Shown in pieces: positions 1 to 8,747 of a DNA stretch of 56,938 bases. The notes beneath the pieces were generated by a model. It searched no databases. It was not told the DNA's origin and saw only the letters and a list, made by a program, of their open reading frames with translations. How positions within the stretch are numbered: position 1 is the first letter of the stretch; each line of letters starts with the position of its first letter. Source of the stretch: Clostridia bacterium (GTDB lineage: Bacteria > Bacillota > Clostridia > Oscillospirales > CAG-272); contig JAFTNJ010000017.1 of the NCBI GenBank assembly GCA_017451915.1, positions 1 to 56,938 on the forward strand, given 5' to 3'. The position numbers and the translations under genes are program-made.

Positions 1-15
1 GAGCCTTTCTGATAA

Positions 16-136
16 ACCCCGTTTACGGGGTGCAGTGCGTGTGATGCGATGATATAATTCGGTGCCCCTTTTAGGGGTTAAGCCGGTAATAGCCCCTTAC
101 AGGGGCTGTGCAAACCACCGGTTGAACCGGTGGTTT
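16..136. repeat. Array of four small hairpins
   Basis: Four short perfect inverted repeats follow each other within 121 bases: ACCCCG/CGGGGT (16-31), CCCCT/AGGGG (65-77), AGCCCCT/AGGGGCT (91-107) and AAACCACCGG/CCGGTGGTTT (112-136). Stem sequences differ but the loops are all 3-5 bases. The array lies just past the 3' end of the minus-strand esterase gene, so the last hairpin could serve as its terminator. Similar hairpins recur at 55320-55335 and 56589-56675, so this looks like a dispersed intergenic family. Confidence 0.6.
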
Positions 137-146
137 TGATTCGAAT

Positions 147-1196
147 TCATGATTGAATAAATCCAATCTCCAGGAGCCAGGACTTGCAGTCCGTCGTCCA
201 ATTCTTGACTTCATAGGACGAAGTGAGGGCGAGGGAGCATCCGTGACCACCGGTTTGATAAAGCTGGAAGGTGCAGGAAAGCCCTGCTGCCTCCATGGCC
301 TTGGCCAATTCCTCACTATTGCGGTAAGGGACGGTTTTGTCGGCCTTGCTATGGAACAGAAAGACCGGAGGCATATCCGGGCGTACCTCTTCCTCGCCGG
401 AAAAGAATTTTGCCAGGGCTTCGTCGCTGGCTGCCTCCCCAAGGAAGCGGGTTGCGGAGCCCTCGTGCTTCCAGCTGCCCGACAGGGTAATCACCGGATA
501 GCAGAGAATGGCGGCGTCGGGTCTGGAGGATACGTGATCTATAGCATCTCCCTCCTTGCCGCTGTCAAAGTGCTGCGCGGACATACAGGCAAGGTGACCT
601 CCGGCAGAGAAGCCCATGACCGCAATGCGATTGGGATCCACGCCAAGATCCTTGGCGTAGAAGCGCACGTAGCGAACGGCGCGGAGCACGTCGGAAAGTG
701 TGGATCGATAATCTGCCGGGGCAACGCGATAGGTCAAAACAAAGGCCTGCATTCCCCACTCGGTATTGGCGTAGGAGGCAATGATCGAGCCCTCAGCCTC
801 CTCGGAGCGGTATTTATATCCGCCACCGGGGCAAACGATCACGCAGGGGAGTCCATCGCCCTCAATCAGATAAGGACGTATGCAGGGAATGTCGGTTTCC
901 GGCAGAGAACTGTCCCAATAGGGAACATGCTCGGTGTCGCTCCAAAGATACAGGGGATCGTGACTCTCACGATTGACGCGGATCGACTGGGGAACCTCGG
1001 CGTAGGGCAGATCCTCGGGATCGGGAACCACGGGCGTCTCATAGGTTGGCTCCGGTGTGGTTACGGCAATGGTGGTCTGCTCGGTGGACGAAGATGCGGT
1101 GGTGGTCATTGGATCATTGCCGGTGCCGGCACATGCCACGATAGAAAGCAAAAGACCAACGAAAAGCAAAAGACTGAAAATGCGTTTTGATTTCAT
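147..1196 (-). CDS. Surface alpha/beta-hydrolase lipoprotein (probable carbohydrate esterase)
   Basis: A 349-residue protein with a lipoprotein signal peptide (basic MKSKR, hydrophobic stretch, lipobox ending at Cys22), then a Thr/Ser/Pro-rich linker (about 30-60) and an alpha/beta-hydrolase domain. The oxyanion segment CPGGGY (122-127), nucleophile elbow GFSAGG (Ser197), acid Asp286 (SKADKTVP) and His318 (GGHG) form a complete catalytic triad. The fold resembles the BD-FAE/acetyl-xylan-esterase-like families that deacylate plant or host glycans; the substrate cannot be read from sequence. The ATG at 1196 was chosen because the signal peptide begins there; the frame stays open upstream but lacks a comparable start. 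The gene ends next to the hairpin array and follows the P-type ATPase on the same strand with an 80-base gap. Confidence 0.85.
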   Translation of the reverse strand: MKSKRIFSLLLFVGLLLSIVACAGTGNDPMTTTASSSTEQTTIAVTTPEPTYETPVVPDPEDLPYAEVPQSIRVNRESHDPLYLWSDTEHVPYWDSSLPETDIPCIRPYLIEGDGLPCVIVCPGGGYKYRSEEAEGSIIASYANTEWGMQAFVLTYRVAPADYRSTLSDVLRAVRYVRFYAKDLGVDPNRIAVMGFSAGGHLACMSAQHFDSGKEGDAIDHVSSRPDAAILCYPVITLSGSWKHEGSATRFLGEAASDEALAKFFSGEEEVRPDMPPVFLFHSKADKTVPYRNSEELAKAMEAAGLSCTFQLYQTGGHGCSLALTSSYEVKNWTTDCKSWLLEIGFIQS

Positions 1197-1276
1197 CTCT
1201 ATTTCCTCTATTTTCCTCCAAAGGTGTTCTACCTTCATTATAAAGGGAAAAGGGAAAAAAGTCAAGAGGAATATGA

Positions 1277-3961
1277 TCAAAATCCGTTCCTTCGTCCCCG
1301 CAGCCGCCACAGTATCTTACGGATCAGCTCGGCAGGAAAGACCAAGAGGGAGAGCAGGGCGGTGACCAGCAATTCCCGCAGGGTCAGGGGCGCGGTGCGC
1401 AACACGCTTCCACCCACGTAAACGAACAGGATTTGCAGGATCAGAATGGCCGCCATAATCAACAAAAACACGGGGTTTTGCTTCAATCCCGCGGTCAGCT
1501 TCAGGCGGTCGGTTCGTGCCCCAAAGCAGAGAAAGACCGAGGAAAAAATGAACAGGGCAAAAAATGCCGTGAGAAGATAGATGCGGTCCTCGGAGGGGCG
1601 AAACAGACGGGTGACGTAGGGAGACTTTAAAAAGAACAAGCAAAGGGCCAGAGTAAAGCCTCCCGACAGAAGGATCTGATTGACCATGTAGCGGTTGAGA
1701 ATGGGTTCGTCCCGCTTCTTTGGGGGCTCTTTCATGGAATCCTCCAGAGCAGGCTCGCCCGCAAAGGCCAGGCCGCCCAGGGTGTCCATGATCAGGTTGA
1801 TCCAAAGCATTTGTACCACGGTCACGGGGGAATCCACCCCCAAAAAGGGACAGATCATGGTCACCGCCATGGCGCAAAAGTTCATGGTGAGCTGAAGGGT
1901 GATGAATTTTCGAATGCTCTTGAAGATGGTCCTTCCGTAGAGCACCGCGCGGACGATGGAGGAAAGTCTGTCATCCAGGATCAGAATGTCTCCCGCATCC
2001 TTGGCCACTTGGGTGCCGCTTCCCATGGCAAAGCCGATGTCGGCATGGCGCAGGGCGGGGGCATCGTTGATGCCGTCTCCCGTCATTCCCGTCACCAATC
2101 CCTCGCTTTGTGCCAAGCGTACCAAACGGCTTTTGTCGGTGGGCAGGGCGCGCGCCACCACCGCCAGGCGGGGAAGAAGCTCCCGCAAGCGTAGGTCCGA
2201 GAGGGCGGAGAGCTCCTCCCCGGTCAGGAGCAGATCGTGGGTGTTATTCAGGATCCCACATTGATTTGCGATGCGTCCGGCGGTCTCCCGATTGTCCCCC
2301 GTGATCATGACCACGCGGATCCCTGCTCCATGGAGGCGACGGACCGCGTCCGCGGCCTCGGGACGCAGGGGATCGTCCAGACAAAGAAGTCCCAAAAAGA
2401 GCAAGCTGCCGCACACACGCTCCTTATGGGCGGTGGCGGAAAGATCCTCCCGGGAGGCGGTCAGGAGCAAGACCCGCGCCCCCGTGTTCGTCCATTCCCG
2501 CAGTCGTCCCTCAATTTTGGCGCGGGGAAAGGGAATCTCCCGGCCGTCCTCGGTCAGCCCGCTGCGAACAAAGGGGAGCAGACGCTCGGGCGCCCCCCAC
2601 AAAAAGGTGATCCGTTCTCTGCCGCCAAGGCTTACCGCCGCATATTTGCGATTGCTGTCAAAGGGCAGGCGGGAGCGGATCGTGGGAGGCGATCCATCCG
2701 CCCTGGAGGTCAACACGCTGTTCAGCAGAGCCCGATCGGTGGCGTTCCCCCCAAGGGCGCGCCGTTCCCCTGCAGCATCTACCCCCGCCGTTGCCTCGGT
2801 ACCGTGGCGGAAACAAAGGGCGGCCAACGCTGCGGGGCGTCCTCCGCGTTCCCAGAGCGCAGGGGCGGAATATTGACTGCCGCTCACCGTTTCAAAGACC
2901 GTGACCTGCATTTGTCCTTGGGTCAGGGTGCCGGTTTTGTCGGTAAAGAGGATGTTCATGCTTCCCGCTGCCTCAATTCCCACCGGCTTTCGTACCAGCA
3001 CCTGGTCCTTGATCATTCTTCGGATATTGGAGGAGAGCACCACGGCAATCATCATAGGCAATCCCTCGGGCACCGCCACCACGATCACCGTCAGTCCCAG
3101 GGTCAGCGCGTGGAGCAGTTGAGAAAAGAGGTAGGCGGGATCGGCCAGCTTGAGGTACAGGATCTCCCAACGCATACCGCTATCCAGAAAAAAGACGTTG
3201 AAAAGATAGGCAAAAGCAACGAGAATCGCGGCCAGATATCCCAGGATGCTGATCTGCTTGGCCAGCTTGGAAAGACGAAGCTTTAGGGGACTTTCCCGCG
3301 GCTCCTCCTGGATCTCCCGGGAGATGGCACCCAAAAAGGAAGCGTCTCCCACGGCCAACACTTCCATTTCTCCGCTGCCCAGGGTGACGTTGCATCCGCG
3401 AAAGAGGGCAGAGGGGGCGTTGGGAGAAAGGCGAAGATCGTTGGAGGGGGTCTTTTTGACCTCCCGACTTTCCCCGGTCAGGGCCGATTGATCGGTGCGG
3501 AGCTCCCCCTCTAAAAGAAGCCCGTCGGCGGGGATCGGCTCTCCCGGCCCTAAAAGGATCCGATCTCCCACCACCACGTCGCATAAGGGGATCTGACGCA
3601 CCACGCCCCCACGCCTTGCGCGGCATTGCACCTGCGCCGCCTCCTCGGAGAGCTTGGCAAAGGCGCGAGCCGAGCCGTATTCCGAGGCCGTGGAGATCAG
3701 CGTGGCAAGCAGCACCGCAACGGCAATGCCCGCGGTCTCGATCCAATCGGTGCTTTGAAAGAGCAGGAGCAGATTGATCAGGAGGGCACCGAGAAGAATA
3801 CGGATCACCGGATCGTTGAGATTGGAGAGGAACTGCCGTCCAAAGGAGGTTCCTTTTTTTTGCGTCAGGGTATTGGCACCGTGCTCCTTACGGGAGCGGG
3901 TCACGGCGTCCTCGCGCAGTCCCTCGCGGGAGCGGTGTAACTGGATCTTACTTTCGGTCAT
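1277..3961 (-). CDS. P-type calcium-transporting ATPase, PIIB-like
   Basis: An 894-residue P-type ATPase that would export Ca2+ (or a related divalent cation) across the membrane using ATP. Visible motifs in order: actuator TGES (162-165), M4 motif PEGLP (298-302), phosphorylation site DKTGTLT (Asp341), hinge MTGDGINDAPA, and the C-terminal transport helices. The M6 motif LWINLIMDTLGGLA and the following acidic/basic loop resemble plasma-membrane (PMCA/PIIB) pumps rather than the SERCA-like pump at 11225-13876. The start at 3961 is favoured over an ATG six bases upstream because GGAGG then sits six bases before it. A long hydrophobic C-terminus ends in a short Arg-rich tail. Ion specificity is an inference from family motifs. 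Confidence 0.9.
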   Translation of the reverse strand: MTESKIQLHRSREGLREDAVTRSRKEHGANTLTQKKGTSFGRQFLSNLNDPVIRILLGALLINLLLLFQSTDWIETAGIAVAVLLATLISTASEYGSARAFAKLSEEAAQVQCRARRGGVVRQIPLCDVVVGDRILLGPGEPIPADGLLLEGELRTDQSALTGESREVKKTPSNDLRLSPNAPSALFRGCNVTLGSGEMEVLAVGDASFLGAISREIQEEPRESPLKLRLSKLAKQISILGYLAAILVAFAYLFNVFFLDSGMRWEILYLKLADPAYLFSQLLHALTLGLTVIVVAVPEGLPMMIAVVLSSNIRRMIKDQVLVRKPVGIEAAGSMNILFTDKTGTLTQGQMQVTVFETVSGSQYSAPALWERGGRPAALAALCFRHGTEATAGVDAAGERRALGGNATDRALLNSVLTSRADGSPPTIRSRLPFDSNRKYAAVSLGGRERITFLWGAPERLLPFVRSGLTEDGREIPFPRAKIEGRLREWTNTGARVLLLTASREDLSATAHKERVCGSLLFLGLLCLDDPLRPEAADAVRRLHGAGIRVVMITGDNRETAGRIANQCGILNNTHDLLLTGEELSALSDLRLRELLPRLAVVARALPTDKSRLVRLAQSEGLVTGMTGDGINDAPALRHADIGFAMGSGTQVAKDAGDILILDDRLSSIVRAVLYGRTIFKSIRKFITLQLTMNFCAMAVTMICPFLGVDSPVTVVQMLWINLIMDTLGGLAFAGEPALEDSMKEPPKKRDEPILNRYMVNQILLSGGFTLALCLFFLKSPYVTRLFRPSEDRIYLLTAFFALFIFSSVFLCFGARTDRLKLTAGLKQNPVFLLIMAAILILQILFVYVGGSVLRTAPLTLRELLVTALLSLLVFPAELIRKILWRLRGRRNGF

Positions 3962-4037
3962 TTGCATCCTCCGCCAGTGCTTGGTTTTTGTTCTAACTAT
4001 ATGAGGCACGCGGCGAATTTATGAAAAAAGATCGGTC

Positions 4038-4066
4038 TTGACAGGGGAGGTGGAATGTGCTAAAAT
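4038..4066 (+). promoter_or_regulatory. SigA-type promoter of the sulfatase operon
   Basis: TTGACA (4038-4043), 17 bases, TAAAAT (4061-4066), with an extended -10 TGC directly before the -10 box. It lies about 30 bases before the maturase start and should drive both genes. Confidence 0.8.
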
Positions 4067-4095
4067 AAGGACAGTCCAATGCTTTGGAGGTTGTT

Positions 4096-5193
4096 ATGCC
4101 ACCCATCCATATTCTTATCAAGCCCGCATCGTCCCTGTGCAATCTGCGATGCAAATACTGCTTTTACGCCGACGTTGCGGAAAACCGTGCCGTCAAATCC
4201 TACGGGATCATGGAGGAATCCACCCTGGAGCTCTTGGTCAAGCGGGTGTTTGACTATGCGGATGGCTACGCGACCTTTTCCTTTCAAGGGGGAGAGCCAA
4301 CCCTGGCAGGGCTCTCCTTTTATCAAAAGCTTCTGACGTTTCAGAAGCAATATAACGTGCAACGGATCCCGGTGCAAAACGCCATACAAACCAACGGCTA
4401 CGTGATCGATGAAGCTTGGGCAACGTTTTTGGCGGAGCATCATTTTTTGGTGGGACTTTCCATGGACGGGACCCGAGAGCTGCACGACGGAATGCGGCTC
4501 GATGCGGCAGGAAAGGGGACCTACGGAAGGGTAAAGCGTGCCGCCGAGCTTTTTGACCGTTACGGAGTGGAATACAACATCCTTTGCGTGGTCAACAACC
4601 TTGTGGCGCGGCATCCAAAGCAGGTTTATCAGGCGCTAAAGGGGTATCGGTATTTGCAGTTCATCCCCTGCCTGGACGGCTTGGACGGCGCACGCAAGGC
4701 ATTCTCCCTGGATCCCCGCCGTTACGCCGATTTTCTCATTGGTACCTTTGACGAGTACTATCGGGACTTTATGAGCGGAAATTACGTCAGCGTGCGAAAT
4801 TTTGACAATTACGTGGGAATGCTCCTGGGGCGTCCCCCGGAGAGCTGTGCCCAACGCGGCGTTTGCACCTGTTATTGCGTGGTGGAGGGGGACGGAAGCG
4901 TATATCCCTGTGATTTTTACGTTCTGGACGAGTGGAAATTGGGGAACTTGCGCGAGGATTCCATTTCGGCAATGCTTCAAAATGAAAAAGCGATGGATTT
5001 TATGCGTATGTCCCACCGGTTACCGCGGGAGTGCGGTGCGTGTCCTCACTACGCCCTTTGTCGGGGTGGATGCCGACGGGAACGGGAGCCTTTGGGCGAT
5101 CCCGCGTTGGCAAAGAATTTTTTGTGCGAATCCTATCGACTCTTTTTTGAGCGTTGCACAGAGAAAATGCGGAGCATGGCCGCACGGCTATGA
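4096..5193 (+). CDS. Anaerobic sulfatase-maturating radical SAM enzyme
   Basis: A 365-residue radical SAM protein that converts the active-site cysteine of a sulfatase to C-alpha-formylglycine without oxygen. The N-terminal CNLRCKYC (Cys15, Cys19, Cys22) binds the SAM [4Fe-4S] cluster; the C-terminal SPASM-type region has clustered cysteines (CAQRGVCTCYC, YPC, CGACPHYALCRGGC) for the auxiliary clusters. The ATG at 4096 has GGAGG six bases upstream and is preferred over the in-frame TTG at 4084. The sulfatase starts 28 bases after its stop codon and carries exactly the Cys-type motif this enzyme modifies, which makes the assignment strong. Confidence 0.93.
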   Translation: MPPIHILIKPASSLCNLRCKYCFYADVAENRAVKSYGIMEESTLELLVKRVFDYADGYATFSFQGGEPTLAGLSFYQKLLTFQKQYNVQRIPVQNAIQTNGYVIDEAWATFLAEHHFLVGLSMDGTRELHDGMRLDAAGKGTYGRVKRAAELFDRYGVEYNILCVVNNLVARHPKQVYQALKGYRYLQFIPCLDGLDGARKAFSLDPRRYADFLIGTFDEYYRDFMSGNYVSVRNFDNYVGMLLGRPPESCAQRGVCTCYCVVEGDGSVYPCDFYVLDEWKLGNLREDSISAMLQNEKAMDFMRMSHRLPRECGACPHYALCRGGCRREREPLGDPALAKNFLCESYRLFFERCTEKMRSMAARL

Positions 5194-5220
5194 TCCCTTT
5201 TACAAGAACGGAGGTTTGTT

Positions 5221-6681
5221 ATGCGGATTTTACTGATCGATATTGATACGTTAAGACCCGATCATCTCGGTTGCTACGGCTACGGACGGAATACCTCGCC
5301 CAACATTGACCGGATTGCCGCGGAGGGGGTTCGTTTTGACGAATATTACTGCCCCAACGCGCCCTGCTTGCCCTCCCGTGCGTCCCTCATTACGGGACGG
5401 TATGGGATCCATACCGGTCTTGTGGGGCACGGGGGAAGTGCGGCGGATCTTTGGTTGGAGGGCGAAAGCAGAAGATTCCGATCCACCGTTTCCGCCAACA
5501 ATCTGGTCTCCCTGTTCCGTGATCGGGGGTTGCATTGCGCTTCCATCAGCTCCTTTCCCGAGCGTCATTCCGCGTATTGGTTCCATATGGGCTTTCATGA
5601 AACCGTCAATTCCGGGGAGAAGGGCTACGAATCCGCCGAGAACGTAACCCCCGAGGCACTGGATTGGCTGGAGCGTAAGGGACGAAGCGACGATTGGTTC
5701 CTCCACGTCAATTATTGGGATCCCCACACTCCCTACCGCGCCCCCGCGGCCTTTGGCAGTCCCTTTGCAAAGGAGCCTCTGCCCGACGATTGGATCAACG
5801 ATGCCGTTTTTGCGGAGCATCAGAGACACGTTGGTCCCCACAGCGTCAACGAGATCAAAATGTGGAACGATAAGACCGATCCCAAATACCCCCGTCATCC
5901 CGGGCGGCTGGGCGACCTTGCTGACGTCAAAACATTCATCGACAACTATGACACGGGCATTCTGTACGCCGATACCCACGTGGGCTACCTGTTGGAAAAG
6001 CTCAAGGAGTTGGGGATCTACGATGATGTTTCGATCATTGTAACCTCGGATCACGGCGAGACCATGGGAGAACTGGGAATCTACGGAGAGCATGCCACCG
6101 CAGATTACGCGGTGGGACGGATCCCCATGATCATCAAGTGGGTCGGCGGGCAAAAGAACCTGGTGGAAGGTTCTTTGCACACCAACGTGGACTTGGCTCC
6201 CACCGTTGCCGAGCTGTTGGGACTGCCAATTTCCGAGCGGTTTGACGGGATCAGCTACGCGCAAACGGTGCTGAAGGGCGAAGCACAGGAGCGGGAATAT
6301 GCGGTATTGACGCAATGTGCCCACGTCTGCCAGCGCGCGGTTCGATTCGACGATTATATCTATATCCGCACCTATCACGGCGGGTATCATATGTTTGAGG
6401 ACGAGATGCTGTTCGACGTGAAAAACGATCCCCACGAGACGCACGATCTTGCCAAGGAACGTCCCGATCTCTGTGCCAAAGGCGCGCGATATCTGGAGCG
6501 ATGGGTGGCAGAGATGATGATGACCTCGGAGTATCCCGTGGACCCCTTGTGGGTTGTAATGAAGGAGGGAGGACCGTACCATCCCCGAGGCAAAAAGGAA
6601 AAATACATGACCCGATTGCAAAAAACGGGGCGCGGAGACGCGTTGCCCGCATTTGACGAGCGGTATCGGAATTTTGAATAA
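5221..6681 (+). CDS. Cys-type sulfatase, no signal peptide
   Basis: A 486-residue type I sulfatase that hydrolyses sulfate esters, most likely on a sugar. Metal-binding residues occur in the N-terminal DIDTLRPDHLGCYG, and the formylglycine motif CLPSR spans 49-53, so Cys49 is the residue matured by the upstream enzyme. A second metal/substrate region, TSDHGE followed by GEHA, lies near residues 277-290. The protein begins directly with the core beta-strand (MRILLIDIDT) and has no signal peptide or lipobox, so it should act in the cytoplasm. The start has ACGGAGG seven bases upstream. The natural substrate cannot be read from sequence; sulfated host mucin or fucoidan sugars are plausible given the fucose isomerase gene next door. 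Confidence 0.92.
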   Translation: MRILLIDIDTLRPDHLGCYGYGRNTSPNIDRIAAEGVRFDEYYCPNAPCLPSRASLITGRYGIHTGLVGHGGSAADLWLEGESRRFRSTVSANNLVSLFRDRGLHCASISSFPERHSAYWFHMGFHETVNSGEKGYESAENVTPEALDWLERKGRSDDWFLHVNYWDPHTPYRAPAAFGSPFAKEPLPDDWINDAVFAEHQRHVGPHSVNEIKMWNDKTDPKYPRHPGRLGDLADVKTFIDNYDTGILYADTHVGYLLEKLKELGIYDDVSIIVTSDHGETMGELGIYGEHATADYAVGRIPMIIKWVGGQKNLVEGSLHTNVDLAPTVAELLGLPISERFDGISYAQTVLKGEAQEREYAVLTQCAHVCQRAVRFDDYIYIRTYHGGYHMFEDEMLFDVKNDPHETHDLAKERPDLCAKGARYLERWVAEMMMTSEYPVDPLWVVMKEGGPYHPRGKKEKYMTRLQKTGRGDALPAFDERYRNFE

Positions 6682-6688
6682 CGGTATA

Positions 6689-6730
6689 AACAAGGCTGCC
6701 GACTCTTGCGAGTCGGCAGCCTTGTTTGTT
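6689..6730. terminator. Bidirectional terminator between sulfatase and fucI
   Basis: A 17-bp perfect stem (6689-6705 with 6710-6726, loop TTGC) followed by a T-rich run. It lies between convergent genes and can serve both. Confidence 0.9.
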
Positions 6731-6773
6731 TATTTAGATTGTTTTACATTCTCTCAACGAGAAAATGTCCCTA

Positions 6774-8609
6774 TCAAATGGTCTTCTTGTAGCAGGGACC
6801 GTAGGTAGCGCAGGCGCGGTAGTCCTGGCCTTCCTTGTCCATGCCAAAGGCATTCCAGCAAGCAGGACGGTAGATGTCCTCCTCGGGGACGTTGTGCATA
6901 CAAACGGGAATGCGGAGCATGGAGCACATGGTGATCAGATCGGCACCAATGTGACCGTAGGAGATGGCACCGTGGTTGGCACCCCAGTTCATCATCACCT
7001 CGTAGGCGGTCTTGAAGGCAGAGCCCTCCTTGCCGTCACAGCGAGGAGCAAACCAGGTGCAGGGCCAGGTGGGATTGGTTCTTTCCATCAGGGTGTCGTT
7101 GACTTCCTTGGGCAGGTTCACCGTCCAACCCTCGGCGATCTGGAGCACGGGACCCAGTCCCTTCACCAGATTCAAACGGATCATGGTGCAGGGCATCTCG
7201 GCGTAGGTATCAAAGTGGCTGGAGAATCCGCCGCCGCGGAAGTTGTCAAAGCCGGCCTCGCACCAAACGGTGGCGTCGGTCATCTTCTTGATATCCTCCT
7301 CGGTAACCTCCCACCACTTTTTCATCACGGCGTTGCCGTTCTCGTCGGTGCAAACGCCCGAAGCGTCAAGGCAAGCGGCACCCGAGTTGAGCAGGTGGAT
7401 GATACCGTCGGATTCGGCGGCCTTACCGGTGAGCTTGTAGCCGGTGACGCGCTCGGTTGCCTCGCCCGACCAGTAGGTACGAACGTCGGCAAAGATCTGG
7501 GCGCGGTGGGTCAGCAGACGCATCATCAGCATGCCCATGCCGTTGAGAACGTCGTTCTCGGTGGCAAGAGTGAAGGGCTCACGGGCGCCGTTGTGGTCAA
7601 AGGTAGAGGAGAGCAGAGCCTCGGGGTAGTCGCAGTTGGGCCAGTGGTCGGTCCACTGTCTCTGTCCCTGGAAGCCGCCGGCAATGGCGTTGTGACCGAT
7701 CTTTTCTTCCTCAAAGGCATCGGGAAGATCGGGATTGCCTGCCATCAGATCCTTGATGATGCAGTACATCTTGACGGTGAACTCCCATTGCTTTTCCTTT
7801 TCTTCTTTGGTAAACTTGATCTTGCGCTCCTCGCCCAGGAAGTTTACGCTTTCGGGGTTGTCGTCGCGTCCCTCCTTGCAGTGCTCCTTGGTCCAAGCCA
7901 GAGCCTTCTGGAACTCTTCCTCGTTGTAGATGCCTTCCTCCATACGGCGAAGGATCTCTACCTCGTCTACCGATTCCACGCGCATACCAAAGTAGGATTC
8001 CATCATGTCCTGATCAATGATGGATCCGGCGATACCCATGCACTGGGAGCCGATCTGCAGGTAGGATTTGCCGCGCATGGTAGCAACAGCGATAGCCGCG
8101 CGACCAAAGCGGAGCAGCTTTTCCTTCACGTCCTCGGGAACCTCGTTGACCTGGTCCAGATCCTGAACCTCGTGGCCGTAGATACCAAAGGCGGGCAGAC
8201 CCTTCTGGGCGTGACCGGCCAGAACGGCGGCAAGATATACTGCGCCGGGACGCTCGGTGCCGTTAAAGCCCCAAACACCCTTGATGGTCATGGGATCCAT
8301 ATCCATGGTCTCGGAGCCGTAGCACCAGCAGGAGGTAACCGAAAGGGTAATGGAAACGCCCTCCTTGCGGAATTTATCAGCGCAGGCGGCGGCCTCGGGA
8401 ACACGTCCGATGCAGGTGTCGGCCAATACGACCTTTACCGGCTCGCCGTTGGAATAGAACAGGTTTTCCTCAAACAATTTCTTTGCGGCGTTGGCCATAG
8501 CCCAAACGGTGGGCTCCAGGGATTCACGGAGCATCATCGGGCCGCGGCGGCCGTCAATACAAGGACGAATACCAATGACGGGATAATCGCCTACATATCT
8601 GTTTTTCAT
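6774..8609 (-). CDS. fucI: L-fucose isomerase
   Basis: A 611-residue protein matching the L-fucose isomerase family in length (about 590-610) and sequence: an N-terminal GIRPCIDGRRGPM segment, the ADTCIGRVPEAAACADKF region, CWCYGSETMDMDP, the WGFNGTERPGAVYLAAV motif and a C-terminal HNVPEEDIYRPACWNAFGMD. It interconverts L-fucose and L-fuculose (also D-arabinose and D-ribulose) in a Mn2+-dependent reaction, the first cytosolic step of fucose catabolism. No fuculokinase, aldolase or fucose permease is present in the window. It is transcribed alone and diverges from an AraC regulator, which probably controls it. GGAGGAGAAA precedes the ATG. Confidence 0.95.
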   Translation of the reverse strand: MKNRYVGDYPVIGIRPCIDGRRGPMMLRESLEPTVWAMANAAKKLFEENLFYSNGEPVKVVLADTCIGRVPEAAACADKFRKEGVSITLSVTSCWCYGSETMDMDPMTIKGVWGFNGTERPGAVYLAAVLAGHAQKGLPAFGIYGHEVQDLDQVNEVPEDVKEKLLRFGRAAIAVATMRGKSYLQIGSQCMGIAGSIIDQDMMESYFGMRVESVDEVEILRRMEEGIYNEEEFQKALAWTKEHCKEGRDDNPESVNFLGEERKIKFTKEEKEKQWEFTVKMYCIIKDLMAGNPDLPDAFEEEKIGHNAIAGGFQGQRQWTDHWPNCDYPEALLSSTFDHNGAREPFTLATENDVLNGMGMLMMRLLTHRAQIFADVRTYWSGEATERVTGYKLTGKAAESDGIIHLLNSGAACLDASGVCTDENGNAVMKKWWEVTEEDIKKMTDATVWCEAGFDNFRGGGFSSHFDTYAEMPCTMIRLNLVKGLGPVLQIAEGWTVNLPKEVNDTLMERTNPTWPCTWFAPRCDGKEGSAFKTAYEVMMNWGANHGAISYGHIGADLITMCSMLRIPVCMHNVPEEDIYRPACWNAFGMDKEGQDYRACATYGPCYKKTI

Positions 8610-8630
8610 AATTTTTCTCCTCCAAAGTGA

Positions 8631-8674
8631 TTGACATATCAGCCAACTTGTGATATGCTATTATTGTTATTATA
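8631..8674. promoter_or_regulatory. Divergent fucI/araC promoter region with an inverted repeat
   Basis: On the plus strand TTGACA (8631-8636), 17 bases and TATGCT (8654-8659, extended -10 TGA) form the regulator promoter. A perfect 7-bp inverted repeat, CATATCA (8635-8641) and TGATATG (8651-8657), lies inside it. On the minus strand the complement of ATTATA (8669-8674) reads TATAAT as a -10 for fucI, with only a poor -35 (AAGAAC), as expected for an activator-dependent promoter. Confidence 0.6.
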
Positions 8675-8747
8675 TCATATATAGAGGCGTTGTTCTTGTG
8701 TTTTTTTGCCTTTTTATATAACAATATTCACTTTTTGGAGAAAGAAC

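Noticed and set aside
16-136. CRISPR array at the window start
   Set aside because: The hairpins differ in sequence, there is no constant repeat with unique spacers, and no cas genes are near.
6765-8630. A 621-codon plus-strand frame opposite fucI
   Set aside because: It is the mirror of a certain fucI gene, has no motif and starts right after the terminator hairpin.
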